From assembly GCA_963792405.1 (NCBI GenBank), contig CAWBVU010000006.1:124001-188000 (forward strand): DNA of 64,000 bases, in the 5' to 3' direction. The notes beneath the pieces are model-generated. The model had not been told where the DNA came from, did not search any database, and saw only the letters and a program-made list of their open reading frames with translations. The stretch is from SZUA-442 sp963792405 (lineage in GTDB: Bacteria; Actinomycetota; Acidimicrobiia; Spongiisociales; UBA5794). The position numbers and the translations under genes were made by a program. Each line of letters begins with the position of its first letter. The stretch's first letter is position 1. Below are positions 36,239 to 45,044 of the stretch, piece after piece.

Positions 36239-37567
36239 ATGCGGATCGTGATCGTCGGCGCCGGCGCGGTGGGCTCGTACCTCGCGGAGAAGCTCTCGTA
36301 CGAGGGTCAGGACGTCGTCGTCATCGAATCCGACGCCGAGCGGGCGGCCATCGCCCAGTCCGAGATCGACTGCCTCGTGATCAACGGCAACGGCGCGTCC
36401 GCCGGCACGCTGGCGGAGGCGGGGCTCGCCGACGCCGACCTGCTCATCGCCGTGAGCTCCTCCGACGCCGTCAACGTCCTCGCGTGTGCGGCTGGGACCC
36501 AGCTCGGCATCCCGAGGAAGGTCGCCCGCGTCGAGGATCCACAGCTGAAGGCGGAGGTCGAGGCCCTCGGCGTCGACCTCGTGATCGACCCGGGGGAGGC
36601 AGCCGCGCGCGAGCTCGTCCTGCTCGCCACGAGCGGTGACATCGCCGAACGCATCGAGTTCGCGAATGGGGAGCTGGTCCTCCTCGGCGCGTACGTCACC
36701 CGGCGGACGTCCTTCGTCGGCAAGACGCTCGCCGATCTCAGGGAGACCGTCGAGGGATGGGACTGGCTGGTCGTGGCGATCGTGCGTCACGGTGAGACGC
36801 TCATCGCCAGGGGGGCCACGCAACTCGAGCAGGGTGACCACATCCTCATGATGGCCCGCAAGGGAGCGACCGAGGATGCCTATCGGTGGCTCGGGCTCTC
36901 CAGCCAGCCGGCGTCGAAGGTCATCGTCCTCGGGGGCACCCGCCTCGCGAGGCTGACGGCGAGCATGCTGGCGGATCGTGGGATCTCGACGACGCTGATC
37001 GACTCGGACATGGATCGCTGCCGGGCCATCGCTGAGGAGCTCCCGAAGGTCGTCACGGTCTGCGGGGAGGTGAGCGACATCAAGGTGCTGCGGTCCGAGG
37101 GCATCCACGCGACCGACTGTGTGATGGCGCTCACCGGCTGGGATGGCGACAACGTGCTCGCCGCCCTCGTCGCGAAGTCTTTGGGCGCAGGGGAGGTGAT
37201 CGCACGGTTCACGAACACCGACCTCGTCGGCCCCCTCGGAGGGATCGGGCTCGATGCCACCGTGAGCTCGCGTCTCTCGGCGGCGAACGAGATCCTCAGG
37301 TTCGTCCGCAGGGGGGTCATCCACTCGGTCATCACGTTCTCCGACTCCGATGCCGAGGCGATCGAGCTCGAAGTCGGTCCTGACAGCCCTGCGATCGGCA
37401 AGTCGCTCGCGGAGCTCAAGCTCCCCCACTCGATGATCATCGGCGGGGTGCTGCGGGGTGACGAGGCGATCGTGCCCAAGGGGATCACGAAGATCGAAGT
37501 GGGTGACCACCTCATCGCCATTGCACTTCCCGAAGCGATCCCGACGGCAGAAATGCTCTCCGGCTGA
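36239..37567 (+). CDS. trkA: Full-length TrkA (two RCK units)
   Basis: A 442-residue NAD-binding regulatory subunit. The first RCK-N is VIVGAGAVGSYLAEKL with VIESD; the second (around residue 228) is VIVLGGTRLARLTASMLADRG with LIDSD, where the GxGxxG motif is degenerate. Each is followed by an RCK-C domain. Two copies of this duplicated protein form the gating ring on TrkH. It has its own promoter after a terminator-like structure, separate from the upstream trk genes, and trkH follows after 3 bases. Length is normal for TrkA (about 450). Confidence 0.92.
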   Translation: MRIVIVGAGAVGSYLAEKLSYEGQDVVVIESDAERAAIAQSEIDCLVINGNGASAGTLAEAGLADADLLIAVSSSDAVNVLACAAGTQLGIPRKVARVEDPQLKAEVEALGVDLVIDPGEAAARELVLLATSGDIAERIEFANGELVLLGAYVTRRTSFVGKTLADLRETVEGWDWLVVAIVRHGETLIARGATQLEQGDHILMMARKGATEDAYRWLGLSSQPASKVIVLGGTRLARLTASMLADRGISTTLIDSDMDRCRAIAEELPKVVTVCGEVSDIKVLRSEGIHATDCVMALTGWDGDNVLAALVAKSLGAGEVIARFTNTDLVGPLGGIGLDATVSSRLSAANEILRFVRRGVIHSVITFSDSDAEAIELEVGPDSPAIGKSLAELKLPHSMIIGGVLRGDEAIVPKGITKIEVGDHLIAIALPEAIPTAEMLSG

Positions 37568-37570
37568 TCC

Positions 37571-39022
37571 ATGTCCTGGCGCCACCTCCTGCACGTCGTC
37601 GGCGCGGTGCTCGGGGCGATCGGGATCGCGATGCTGTCACCGGTCGTCGTCAGCGCCATCTACAGAGAATGGTCCGACATCCCCGGACTGCTCATGGCGG
37701 CGGCCCTGACCACGCTGGTCGGCTTCGCCCTTTGGAAGGTGTTCGACCGGCCGGGTGAGCTGTCGACCAGGGAGGGGTTCGCGGCGGTGGGCCTCGCCTG
37801 GATCGCCCTCGCGATCGCGGGGGCCCTCCCGTACCTGTTCACGGGTGCGATCGGGAACGTCACGGATGCGATCTTCGAGTCGTCCGCAGGCATCACCACG
37901 ACGGGGGCGTCCGTCATCGCAGACCCGGGCGCCGTGTCCCACGGCGTCCTCTTCTGGCGCTCGCTCACCCAATGGGTGGGGGGCATGGGGATCATCGTGC
38001 TGTCGATCGCGATCCTGCCCCTCCTCGGCATGGGCGCCGTGCAGCTCGCCCGCGCCGAGTCTCCGGGGCCCATGCCGGATCGCCTGACGCCGAAGTTCCG
38101 GGACACCGCGAAGCGGCTGTGGCTCGTCTACCTCGTCCTCACCGCGATCGAGATCGTGCTGCTGTGGGTGGGGGACATGACCCTCTTCGAGGCCGTCAAC
38201 CATTCGCTCACCACGCTCTCGACCGGCGGGTTCAGCACGAACCCGGGGTCCCTCGGCGCCTACTCGTCGTACAGCCAGTGGGTGGTCATGGTGTTCATGG
38301 CCCTCGCGGGAACATCCTTCGCCCTGCACTACAAGGTCGTGCGCAGGGACGCGAAGGCCTACCTGAGGTCGATCGAGCTGCGCGTCTACCTCGGGATCAT
38401 CCTCCTCGCCGCTGCCATCATGGTGATCGCGCAATGGGGCGGGAGTGTCCTGATCCTCGTGCGGGACTCGCTGTTCACGTCGTTGACGATCGTGACCACG
38501 ACGGGGTTCGGCACCGTGGACTTCGCCCTGTGGATCCCCGCCCTCGAGATCCTCATCGTCGGGCTGATGTTCGTCGGCGGCATGGCGGGCTCGACATCGG
38601 GTGCGATCAAGTCCGACCGGCTCTACATCCTCTACGAGGCGTCGAGGACCGATGTGCGACGACTGATCCACCCGAGGGGCGTGTTCGTGACACGTGTCGG
38701 CAAGGCCACCGTGCCCGACCTCGTCGTCGAGACGGTCCAGACGTTCTTCCTGCTGTACATGTTCGCGTTCATGACCGGAACGCTGCTGTTGGCGATCGTC
38801 GGGTCGATCGCGGAGCCGAACCTCGACATGGTCACGACCGTGAGCGCCGTCGCCTCCTCGCTCGGCAACGTCGGCCCCGGCCTCGGCGACGTCGGCCCGA
38901 CGGGCAACTACCTCGGCATCCCGTGGCCGGGGAAGTACCTGCTGTCGGCCCTGATGATCGTCGGTCGCCTCGAGATCCTCCCGATCCTCATCCTGTTCAA
39001 CCGAGAGGTCTGGCGCCGCTGA
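37571..39022 (+). CDS. trkH: TrkH-type K+ transporter (second system)
   Basis: A 483-residue K+ transporter with filter regions SAGITTTG, LSTGGFST, TTTGFGT and GNVGPGLG, and about 10 membrane segments. It is paired with full-length TrkA directly upstream, giving a classical TrkAH system. It differs from the TrkH at 31837 in length and loops, so this is not a recent duplication. It ends 50 bases before a convergent small gene; a 12-base tandem repeat (GAGCATCGGGCC at 39021 and 39034) overlaps the stop. Confidence 0.92.
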   Translation: MSWRHLLHVVGAVLGAIGIAMLSPVVVSAIYREWSDIPGLLMAAALTTLVGFALWKVFDRPGELSTREGFAAVGLAWIALAIAGALPYLFTGAIGNVTDAIFESSAGITTTGASVIADPGAVSHGVLFWRSLTQWVGGMGIIVLSIAILPLLGMGAVQLARAESPGPMPDRLTPKFRDTAKRLWLVYLVLTAIEIVLLWVGDMTLFEAVNHSLTTLSTGGFSTNPGSLGAYSSYSQWVVMVFMALAGTSFALHYKVVRRDAKAYLRSIELRVYLGIILLAAAIMVIAQWGGSVLILVRDSLFTSLTIVTTTGFGTVDFALWIPALEILIVGLMFVGGMAGSTSGAIKSDRLYILYEASRTDVRRLIHPRGVFVTRVGKATVPDLVVETVQTFFLLYMFAFMTGTLLLAIVGSIAEPNLDMVTTVSAVASSLGNVGPGLGDVGPTGNYLGIPWPGKYLLSALMIVGRLEILPILILFNREVWRR

Positions 39023-39072
39023 GCATCGGGCCCGAGCATCGGGCCGCAGTGATCCCGGCCGGTGCGTGTCCC

Positions 39073-39369
39073 CTATCCGCTCCCCGGGTCGGTGCGCGGA
39101 TCGTCGTCGGGATCGGGATGCGCCATGTCGGGGTCGTTGCGACGAAGCGCCTCCTCCCTTCGGCGACGCTCCCAGTAGGCGTCGTAGGAGCGCTTCCTCG
39201 TGCGTGAGATCAGGAACCACAGACCGAGGATCACGGCTGCGCCGACGAGCCAGAACAGGATCCCCCCACCGGAGCCGTCCGGCAGGCGGGCTCCATCGGA
39301 CTGGGCGACGACCGCGGTGTCGAGCGCGTGGTACCACCCGAGGTACGTCGATGGGGACACGAACAGCAT
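39073..39369 (-). CDS. Small membrane protein with charged C-terminus
   Basis: A 98-residue protein of unknown function. A short external N-terminus (residues 1-35, glycine-rich) precedes one membrane helix (about 36-54), followed by a strongly charged cytoplasmic region (RTRKRSYDAYWERRRREEALRRND) and a Pro/Asp tail. The ATG follows a TAGGCT -10 element by 6 bases, which overlaps the promoter of the divergent phosphatase gene. No family could be assigned. Confidence 0.65.
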   Translation of the reverse strand: MLFVSPSTYLGWYHALDTAVVAQSDGARLPDGSGGGILFWLVGAAVILGLWFLISRTRKRSYDAYWERRRREEALRRNDPDMAHPDPDDDPRTDPGSG

Positions 39370-39374
39370 GGACC

Positions 39375-39381
39375 TAGCCTA
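39375..39381. promoter_or_regulatory. Overlapping bidirectional -10 element
   Basis: The 7-bp sequence TAGCCTA gives TAGCCT on the plus strand (39375-39380) and TAGGCT on the minus strand (39381-39376). Both match the -10 type used elsewhere in the window. The minus element is 6 bases from ATG 39369; the plus element predicts a start near 39387 and a short leader with GGAGAA before GTG 39404. Confidence 0.6.
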
Positions 39382-39403
39382 CGTGGCTCCCGACGGAGAA
39401 CCC

Positions 39404-40627
39404 GTGTCGCGCACCATCACGCTCATTCGGCATGCCGAGACGGAGGCCAACGCGGCCAGACGCTGGCAGGGCAGCCTCAACTCGCCCCTCTCCGCCCGTG
39501 GACGCGACCAGGTCGCTCGCCTCGCCGCCCGCCTCGACGGCGCGGCGCCCACACGGCTGGTGGCCTCGGACCTCGACAGGGCCATGCACACGGCGTCGGC
39601 GCTCGGTGAGGCCGCCTCCGACCCGCGGTGGCGCGAGTTCCACGTCGGCGGTTGGGAGGGACTCACGAGCGAGGAGGTGATGCGCCGCTATCCCGGCGAG
39701 CTCGAGGCCCTCACGGCAGGGGAGGACGTCGCCATCGGCGGTGGTGAGCGCATGTCGGCGTTCCGCGATCGGGTCCTCGGAGCGCTCGACGACCTCATCG
39801 ACGGCCTCGACGACGGGGGCGACGCGATCGTCGTCACCCACGGCGGCGTCATCTGGGCCATCATCGGCCATCTCCTCGGCAGGGAGGGCAGGTCGGCGCC
39901 ACTCCTGCCGTCCCACAACACCGCGCGCACGGTGCTGCGCATCGACGACGACGGGACGCGCCAGCTCGTCGTCTTCAACGACGCCTCGCACCTCGACGAG
40001 GTCCCCACCCAGTTCGGGCCTGACGGCGTCGTCGTCACCCTCATCCGCCACGGGCAGACGGTGGGCAACGTCGCGGGGCGCTGGCAGGGCCGCTCCGACA
40101 GCCCGCTCACCGAACACGGACGATGGCAGGTGCAGGCGGCGGCGTCCCACATGCCGTCATTCGACGCCCTGTTCACGTCGCCGCTCGGCAGGACCCTCGA
40201 TACGGCGAGGATCATCGCGGCAGGCAACGGGGTCACACCGACACCGCACGACGGCCTCGTCGAGATGTCGTTCGGTTCGTGGGAGAACATGACCACCACC
40301 GAAGCCGCAGAGGCCGACCCCGAGCTCTTCGAGGCGATCTACGGCAGCGACGACGACCGGCCCAGGGGAGGAGACGGCGAGTCCCTCACCGAGGCGGGCC
40401 TCCGGATGGAGGCGACGGTCGGTGAGCTCGCGGGGAGCGGTGGGACGTCGTTGGGCGTCGTCTCGCACGGCGCGGCCATACGGGCGTACATCACGCGCAT
40501 CACGGGCCTCGGCTTCTCGGAGCGCAACCTGATCCCCGTGCCGAGGAACTCGTCCGCCAGCACGGTCGTCTACACCGAGCGGGGCCCCGTGCTCGGCGCC
40601 TACAACGTCGCCCCGCATCTGGACTGA
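39404..40627 (+). CDS. Tandem histidine phosphatase (two phosphoglycerate-mutase-like domains)
   Basis: A 407-residue protein with two complete histidine phosphatase domains. The first has LIRHAET (near residue 8), then VTHGGVIW. The second has LIRHGQT (near residue 213), then VVSHGAAIR. Each domain also keeps an arginine in its RWQG segment and a WE-type acid motif (GGWEGL, GSWENM). Enzymes of this superfamily act on phosphosugars, phosphoglycerate or adenosylcobalamin phosphates; the substrate is not clear. GTG 39404 is chosen for its GGAGAA site; GTG 39383 is an alternative. The two domains differ enough to be an old duplication. Confidence 0.85.
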   Translation: MSRTITLIRHAETEANAARRWQGSLNSPLSARGRDQVARLAARLDGAAPTRLVASDLDRAMHTASALGEAASDPRWREFHVGGWEGLTSEEVMRRYPGELEALTAGEDVAIGGGERMSAFRDRVLGALDDLIDGLDDGGDAIVVTHGGVIWAIIGHLLGREGRSAPLLPSHNTARTVLRIDDDGTRQLVVFNDASHLDEVPTQFGPDGVVVTLIRHGQTVGNVAGRWQGRSDSPLTEHGRWQVQAAASHMPSFDALFTSPLGRTLDTARIIAAGNGVTPTPHDGLVEMSFGSWENMTTTEAAEADPELFEAIYGSDDDRPRGGDGESLTEAGLRMEATVGELAGSGGTSLGVVSHGAAIRAYITRITGLGFSERNLIPVPRNSSASTVVYTERGPVLGAYNVAPHLD

Positions 40628-40629
40628 TC

Positions 40630-41694
40630 GTGCGCCTCCTGCTCGTCACGAACGACTTCCCCCCCAAGCCGGGCGGGATCCAGATGTACCTCAGGAACTT
40701 CGTCGACGCCTATCCCGACGAGGTCCTCGTGTATGGGCCATCGGACCCCGATGCCAGGGACGAGCTCGGCGTCGTGAGGGGGGAGGCCTCGTACATGGTC
40801 CCGACAGCGTCCCTCGCCCGGTCTGTGATCGACGTCGCCCGGGCGTTCGCGCCCGATGCGGTGTTGTTCGGCGCACCCCATCCGCTCCCGAGGATCGGCC
40901 CCGCGCTGCGTGAGGCCCTGGGCGTGCCCTTCGGCGTCCTCAGCCACGGGGCGGAGGTGACCATCCCCGCCGCCATACCGGGGGCACGACAGGCGCTGGC
41001 TTCGATGCTGCGCGCCGCTGACGTCAGGTTCGCCGTCTCCCGGTTCACCGCGGGCAAGGTCACCCGGCTCACGGGGAGGTCCACCGTCTTCCTCGGGGCG
41101 GGGGTGGAGATCGACACCTTCACCCCCGCACCCGACAGGGTGCCGAGCGCACCCCCGGTGATCGGGTGTGTCAGCCGCTTCGTGCCGAGGAAGGGCCAGC
41201 ACCGCCTGCTGGATGCGGTGTCGAGGCTCGACAGGGACGTGCGTGTGCTGCTCGTGGGCAAGGGCAGGACCGAACAGTCGCTTCGGGCCAGGGCACGCGA
41301 TCTGGGCATCGACGTGCGGTTCGCCGTCGACGTCCCGTGGGCGGACCTGCCCGGGCTGTACCGGGAGATGGACGTGTTCTGCATGCCCACGAGCTCACGG
41401 TGGGGGGGTCTCGAGGTCGAGGGGCTCGGTCTCGTGTACCTCGAGGCGGCGGCGACCGGGCTCCCCGTGCTCGCCGGCGACTCCGGCGGCTCCCCGGAGA
41501 CCGTGGTACCGGGTGTCACCGGATACGTGGTGTCGAGCGTCGACGACATCGTCGAGGGCCTCACGATGCTGCTCGATGATCCCGCCGGGGCCATGGAGAT
41601 GGGCCGCGCGGGACGTCGATTCGTGGAGTCCGAGTTCACCTGGGAGCGCGTGGTCGAGCGGTTCATGGCGGGGTTCGAGCCACATCTGCGGTAG
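40630..41694 (+). CDS. GT4 glycosyltransferase, PimB'-like
   Basis: A 354-residue GT-B glycosyltransferase. The N-terminal domain starts LLLVTNDFPPKPGGIQMYLRNF, which matches actinobacterial phosphatidylinositol monomannoside mannosyltransferase PimB' and related enzymes. The C-terminal domain has FVPRKGQHRLLDAV and the E-x7-E nucleotide-sugar site in EGLGLVYLEAAATGLPVLA. It probably mannosylates a phosphatidylinositol-type lipid on the cytoplasmic side. GTG 40630 lies 2 bases after the upstream stop. The lipid acceptor is inferred from family similarity. Confidence 0.8.
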   Translation: MRLLLVTNDFPPKPGGIQMYLRNFVDAYPDEVLVYGPSDPDARDELGVVRGEASYMVPTASLARSVIDVARAFAPDAVLFGAPHPLPRIGPALREALGVPFGVLSHGAEVTIPAAIPGARQALASMLRAADVRFAVSRFTAGKVTRLTGRSTVFLGAGVEIDTFTPAPDRVPSAPPVIGCVSRFVPRKGQHRLLDAVSRLDRDVRVLLVGKGRTEQSLRARARDLGIDVRFAVDVPWADLPGLYREMDVFCMPTSSRWGGLEVEGLGLVYLEAAATGLPVLAGDSGGSPETVVPGVTGYVVSSVDDIVEGLTMLLDDPAGAMEMGRAGRRFVESEFTWERVVERFMAGFEPHLR

Positions 41695-41714
41695 GTTTCC
41701 GAACCTCCCCGGGG

Positions 41715-41743
41715 TTGACAGGCCCGGCGGACTGTCCTAGTTG
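41715..41743 (+). promoter_or_regulatory. topA promoter with -35 and -10
   Basis: A perfect TTGACA (41715-41720), a 17-base spacer and TAGTTG (41738-41743). The predicted start near 41750 leaves a leader of about 25 bases with AGGGA before the topA ATG. This is the best two-part sigma-A-type promoter in the window. Confidence 0.7.
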
Positions 41744-41774
41744 TGGTGGCCACCACGGTCAGGGATCCGAATAC

Positions 41775-44333
41775 ATGCCAAAGAAACTCGTCATCGTCGA
41801 GTCGCCGGCAAAGGCGCGCACGATCACACGGTTCCTCGGGGACGACTTCATCGTGGAGTCGTCCGTCGGGCACATCCGCGACATCCCCTCGAGGGCTGCG
41901 GATCTCCCCGAGTCCAAGCGGGACCTCTGGAAGACCACGCGCTTCGGTGTCGATGTGGAGCACGGCTTCGAGCCGATCTACATCGTGACCGACTCGTCCC
42001 GCAAGCAGGTCCGCACCCTCAAGCAGAAGCTCAAGGAAGCAGACGAGCTGTACCTCGCCACGGACGAGGACAGGGAGGGGGAGGCCATCGCATGGCACCT
42101 CCTCGAGGAGCTGAAGCCGAAGGTCCCCGTGCGCCGCATGGTGTTCCACGAGATCACCGAAAACGCCATCAGGGAGGCCGCCGAGCATCCGAGGGAACTC
42201 GACATGCAGGTCGTCCAGGCACAGGAGACGCGCCGGATCCTCGACCGCCTCTTCGGGTACGAGGTGTCTCCGGTGCTGTGGCGAAGGGTCCAGAAGGGAC
42301 TGTCCGCGGGCCGCGTGCAGTCGCCGGCGACCAGGATCCTCGTGGAGCGCGAGCGCGAGCGGATGGCCTTCGTCGCTGCGGGGTATGCGGGGCTGAGGGC
42401 CGTGTTCGCATCCGACGGCGCGGAGTTCCCCGCGACCCTGAGGACCGTCGACGGAGAGCGGATCGCGGACGGATCCGACTTCGGCTCCGACGGGACGCTC
42501 GTCAAGAAGCGGCTGCGCCTGGGCGCGGACGATGCCGTCGCCCTCGCCCAGGGCCTCAGCGGCTCGGACTTCTCGGTGACCAGCGTGGAGCGCAAGCCCT
42601 CCACGCGCAAGCCCTACCCGCCCTTCCGCACGTCGACGCTCCAGCAGGAGGCGGGGAGGAAGCTGCGCTTCGGGGCCCGGCGGACGATGAGCGCCGCGCA
42701 ACGGCTCTACGAGAGCGGCTACATCACCTACATGCGCACGGACTCGACGAATCTGTCGGCGACGGCCGTCGCCGCCGCCCGGTCCCTCGTCGCGGATCGC
42801 TACGGATCCTCCTACCTCCCCGATGCGCCTCGCGTCTACGGCAAGCAGGCGAAGGGAGCGCAGGAGGCCCATGAGGCGATCCGCCCCGCGGGGGAGCGCT
42901 TCCCCGACATCGATGCCGCGGCCTCGGCCTTCGGGCCCACATCGGACGAGGCGCGGATCTACGAACTGATCTGGATGCGCACGGTCGCCTCCCAGATGAA
43001 GGATGCCAAGGGCGAGAGCCTCGTCGTCCAGATCACCGGTGATGCCCTCGACGGCCGCACCTGCATGTTCCAGGCGTCGGGACGGACCGTGACCTTTCCC
43101 GGGTTCCTCAGGGCCTATGTCGAGGGCAGGGACGATCCCGATGCCGCACTCGACGACCAGGAGACACCGCTGCCGCCCCTCGCCGAGGGTCATGAGGCCG
43201 TCGCCGTCGAGCTCGAACCCACCGAGCACGAGACGAAGCCGCCGGCCCGCTACACCGAGGCGTCGCTGATCAAGCGGCTCGAGGAGCTGGGTATCGGCCG
43301 CCCGTCGACCTACGCGTCGATCATCGCGACGATCCTCGACCGCGAATACGCACGCAAGCAGGGGACCGCCCTCATCCCGACCTGGCGGGCGTTCTCCGTC
43401 GTCGGCCTCCTCGAGCAGTACTTCTCGGACTTCGTCGACTACGAGTTCACGGCGCGGATGGAAGCCGACCTCGATCGCATCGCACGCGGCGAGCAGGAGA
43501 TGGTGCCGTACCTCGATGCCTTCTACAACGGCAACGGCCATCCGGGCCTGACACAGCTGGTCTCCGAGCAGGCGCTCGAGTCGATCGACCCGAAGGCGGT
43601 CAACTCCTTCCCGCTCGGCATGGGTGACGACGGCGAGCCCATCGTGGCGAGGGCGGGCCAGTACGGGCCCTACCTCGAGCATGGTGAGCGCAGGGCGTCG
43701 ATCCCGCCCGATCTCGCCCCTGACGAGCTGACCCTCCCGAGGGCGCTCGAACTGCTCGCCGCCCCGAGCGACGAGCGCGTCCTCGGCACGGATCCCGAGA
43801 GCGGTCTCGAGGTCCTCGCCAAGGCGGGTCGCTTCGGTCCGTACGTGCAGCTCGGGGAGCGCGATCCCGATTCGAAGGAGAAGCCCAGGACCGCGTCCCT
43901 GTTCTCCACCATGTCGCTCGCCGACATCACCCTCGACGATGCCCTCAGGCTCCTCACGATCCCCAGGCTCGTGGGGGACCATCCTGACGACGGCGCTCCC
44001 ATCGAGGCGCTGAACGGAAGGTACGGGCCGTACATCAAGTGGGGGAGTGAGAGCAGGAGCCTGTCGTCCGAGGACCAGATCTTCGCCATCACGCTCGACG
44101 AGGCCCTCGCCCTCCTCGCCCAGCCGAGGCAGCGCAGGGGGGCCAAGCCACCCCTCAAGGAGCTCGGGACTGACCCGGTCACCGGGAAGCAGGTCGTGGT
44201 CAAGGACGGGAGGTTCGGGCTCTACATGACGGACGGGGAGACCAACGTGTCGTTCCGCAAGTCCGAGACCCTCGACTCGATCACGATCGAGCACGCGTCC
44301 GAGCGGCTGGCGGAGAAGCGGGCGAAGGCGTGA
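41775..44333 (+). CDS. topA: DNA topoisomerase I
   Basis: An 852-residue type IA topoisomerase. The TOPRIM domain includes VIVESPAKA and LATDEDREGEAIAWHL. The catalytic tyrosine is Tyr319 in GYITYMRTDST. Three or four C-terminal repeats of the form GRFGPYVQ or GRYGPYIKWG replace zinc fingers, as is typical of actinobacteria. It relaxes negative supercoils. The ATG at 41775 opens MPKKLVIVESPAKA, the family start. The Lys-rich tail of other actinobacterial enzymes is short here (SERLAEKRAKA). Confidence 0.95.
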   Translation: MPKKLVIVESPAKARTITRFLGDDFIVESSVGHIRDIPSRAADLPESKRDLWKTTRFGVDVEHGFEPIYIVTDSSRKQVRTLKQKLKEADELYLATDEDREGEAIAWHLLEELKPKVPVRRMVFHEITENAIREAAEHPRELDMQVVQAQETRRILDRLFGYEVSPVLWRRVQKGLSAGRVQSPATRILVERERERMAFVAAGYAGLRAVFASDGAEFPATLRTVDGERIADGSDFGSDGTLVKKRLRLGADDAVALAQGLSGSDFSVTSVERKPSTRKPYPPFRTSTLQQEAGRKLRFGARRTMSAAQRLYESGYITYMRTDSTNLSATAVAAARSLVADRYGSSYLPDAPRVYGKQAKGAQEAHEAIRPAGERFPDIDAAASAFGPTSDEARIYELIWMRTVASQMKDAKGESLVVQITGDALDGRTCMFQASGRTVTFPGFLRAYVEGRDDPDAALDDQETPLPPLAEGHEAVAVELEPTEHETKPPARYTEASLIKRLEELGIGRPSTYASIIATILDREYARKQGTALIPTWRAFSVVGLLEQYFSDFVDYEFTARMEADLDRIARGEQEMVPYLDAFYNGNGHPGLTQLVSEQALESIDPKAVNSFPLGMGDDGEPIVARAGQYGPYLEHGERRASIPPDLAPDELTLPRALELLAAPSDERVLGTDPESGLEVLAKAGRFGPYVQLGERDPDSKEKPRTASLFSTMSLADITLDDALRLLTIPRLVGDHPDDGAPIEALNGRYGPYIKWGSESRSLSSEDQIFAITLDEALALLAQPRQRRGAKPPLKELGTDPVTGKQVVVKDGRFGLYMTDGETNVSFRKSETLDSITIEHASERLAEKRAKA

Positions 44334-44408
44334 CGCCCCGCCGATCCGATCGCTGACGTCCCCGACCGCCGCGGCCCCACGTCACAGGTTCGTGCGAGAC
44401 TGGAAGCC

Positions 44409-45044
44409 ATGAACACGGGCATCCCCGACACCACACGGTACGTCGCCTTCGAGGGTGTCGAGGGTGCGGGCAAGAGCACCGTCGTCAGGCGGGTCGCGGA
44501 GCACCTCGAATCCCTCGGTGAGGAGGTCGTGGTCGTCAGGGAGCCAGGGGGCACGGGTGTCGGGGAGGCCATCCGCGCCATCCTCCTCGACGGCGACCTC
44601 CACCCCATCCCGAGAGCCGAGGCCGCGCTGTTCGCCGCGGCACGGGGGCAACTGATCGGCGAGATCGTGATCCCTGCGCTCGCGCGGGGCGCGTGGGTGC
44701 TCTCCGACCGGACCGTCTACTCGTCGCTGGCCTACCAGGCCGCGGGGAGGGGACTGCCCTTCGATGAGGTCCGCACGCTCAACGACATCGCCATCGGCGG
44801 CGTCTGGCCCGGCAGGGTCGTCCTCCTCCGGGTCGGGTCGGACACCGGCCTCGGACGCCAGTCCGTGTCCGACAGGATCGGCGACGAGACGGAGGCGTTC
44901 CACGAGGCGGTGGCGACAGCCTTCGACCGCCTGGCCGAGTCCGATCCGGACCGTTTCGTGGTGGTCGACGCGGAACGGCCGCTCTCCGAAGTCCTCGACG
45001 CCGTCGTCAGGGAGCTCGATCGCCCGTGGGGCGCGTCGCCATGA
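44409..45044 (+). CDS. tmk: Thymidylate kinase
   Basis: A 211-residue kinase that phosphorylates dTMP to dTDP. The P-loop is EGVEGAGKST near residue 15, the DR motif SDRTVYSSLAYQ, and the lid RQSVSDRIG. The extra basic residues in the lid suggest the type II arrangement. The ATG at 44409 has a possible -10 (GAGACT, 7 bases upstream). It overlaps holB by 4 bases, a common pairing. Confidence 0.92.
   Translation: MNTGIPDTTRYVAFEGVEGAGKSTVVRRVAEHLESLGEEVVVVREPGGTGVGEAIRAILLDGDLHPIPRAEAALFAAARGQLIGEIVIPALARGAWVLSDRTVYSSLAYQAAGRGLPFDEVRTLNDIAIGGVWPGRVVLLRVGSDTGLGRQSVSDRIGDETEAFHEAVATAFDRLAESDPDRFVVVDAERPLSEVLDAVVRELDRPWGASP

Noticed and set aside
39021..39046. Tandem GAGCATCGGGCC repeat after the second trkH
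   Set aside because: Only two copies overlapping a stop codon; probably replication slippage, with no clear signal value.
40710..44294. A 1194-codon open frame on the minus strand, antisense to topA
   Set aside because: The plus strand encodes complete topA with all motifs. High GC at third positions leaves long antisense frames open; the antisense translation has no recognisable domain.
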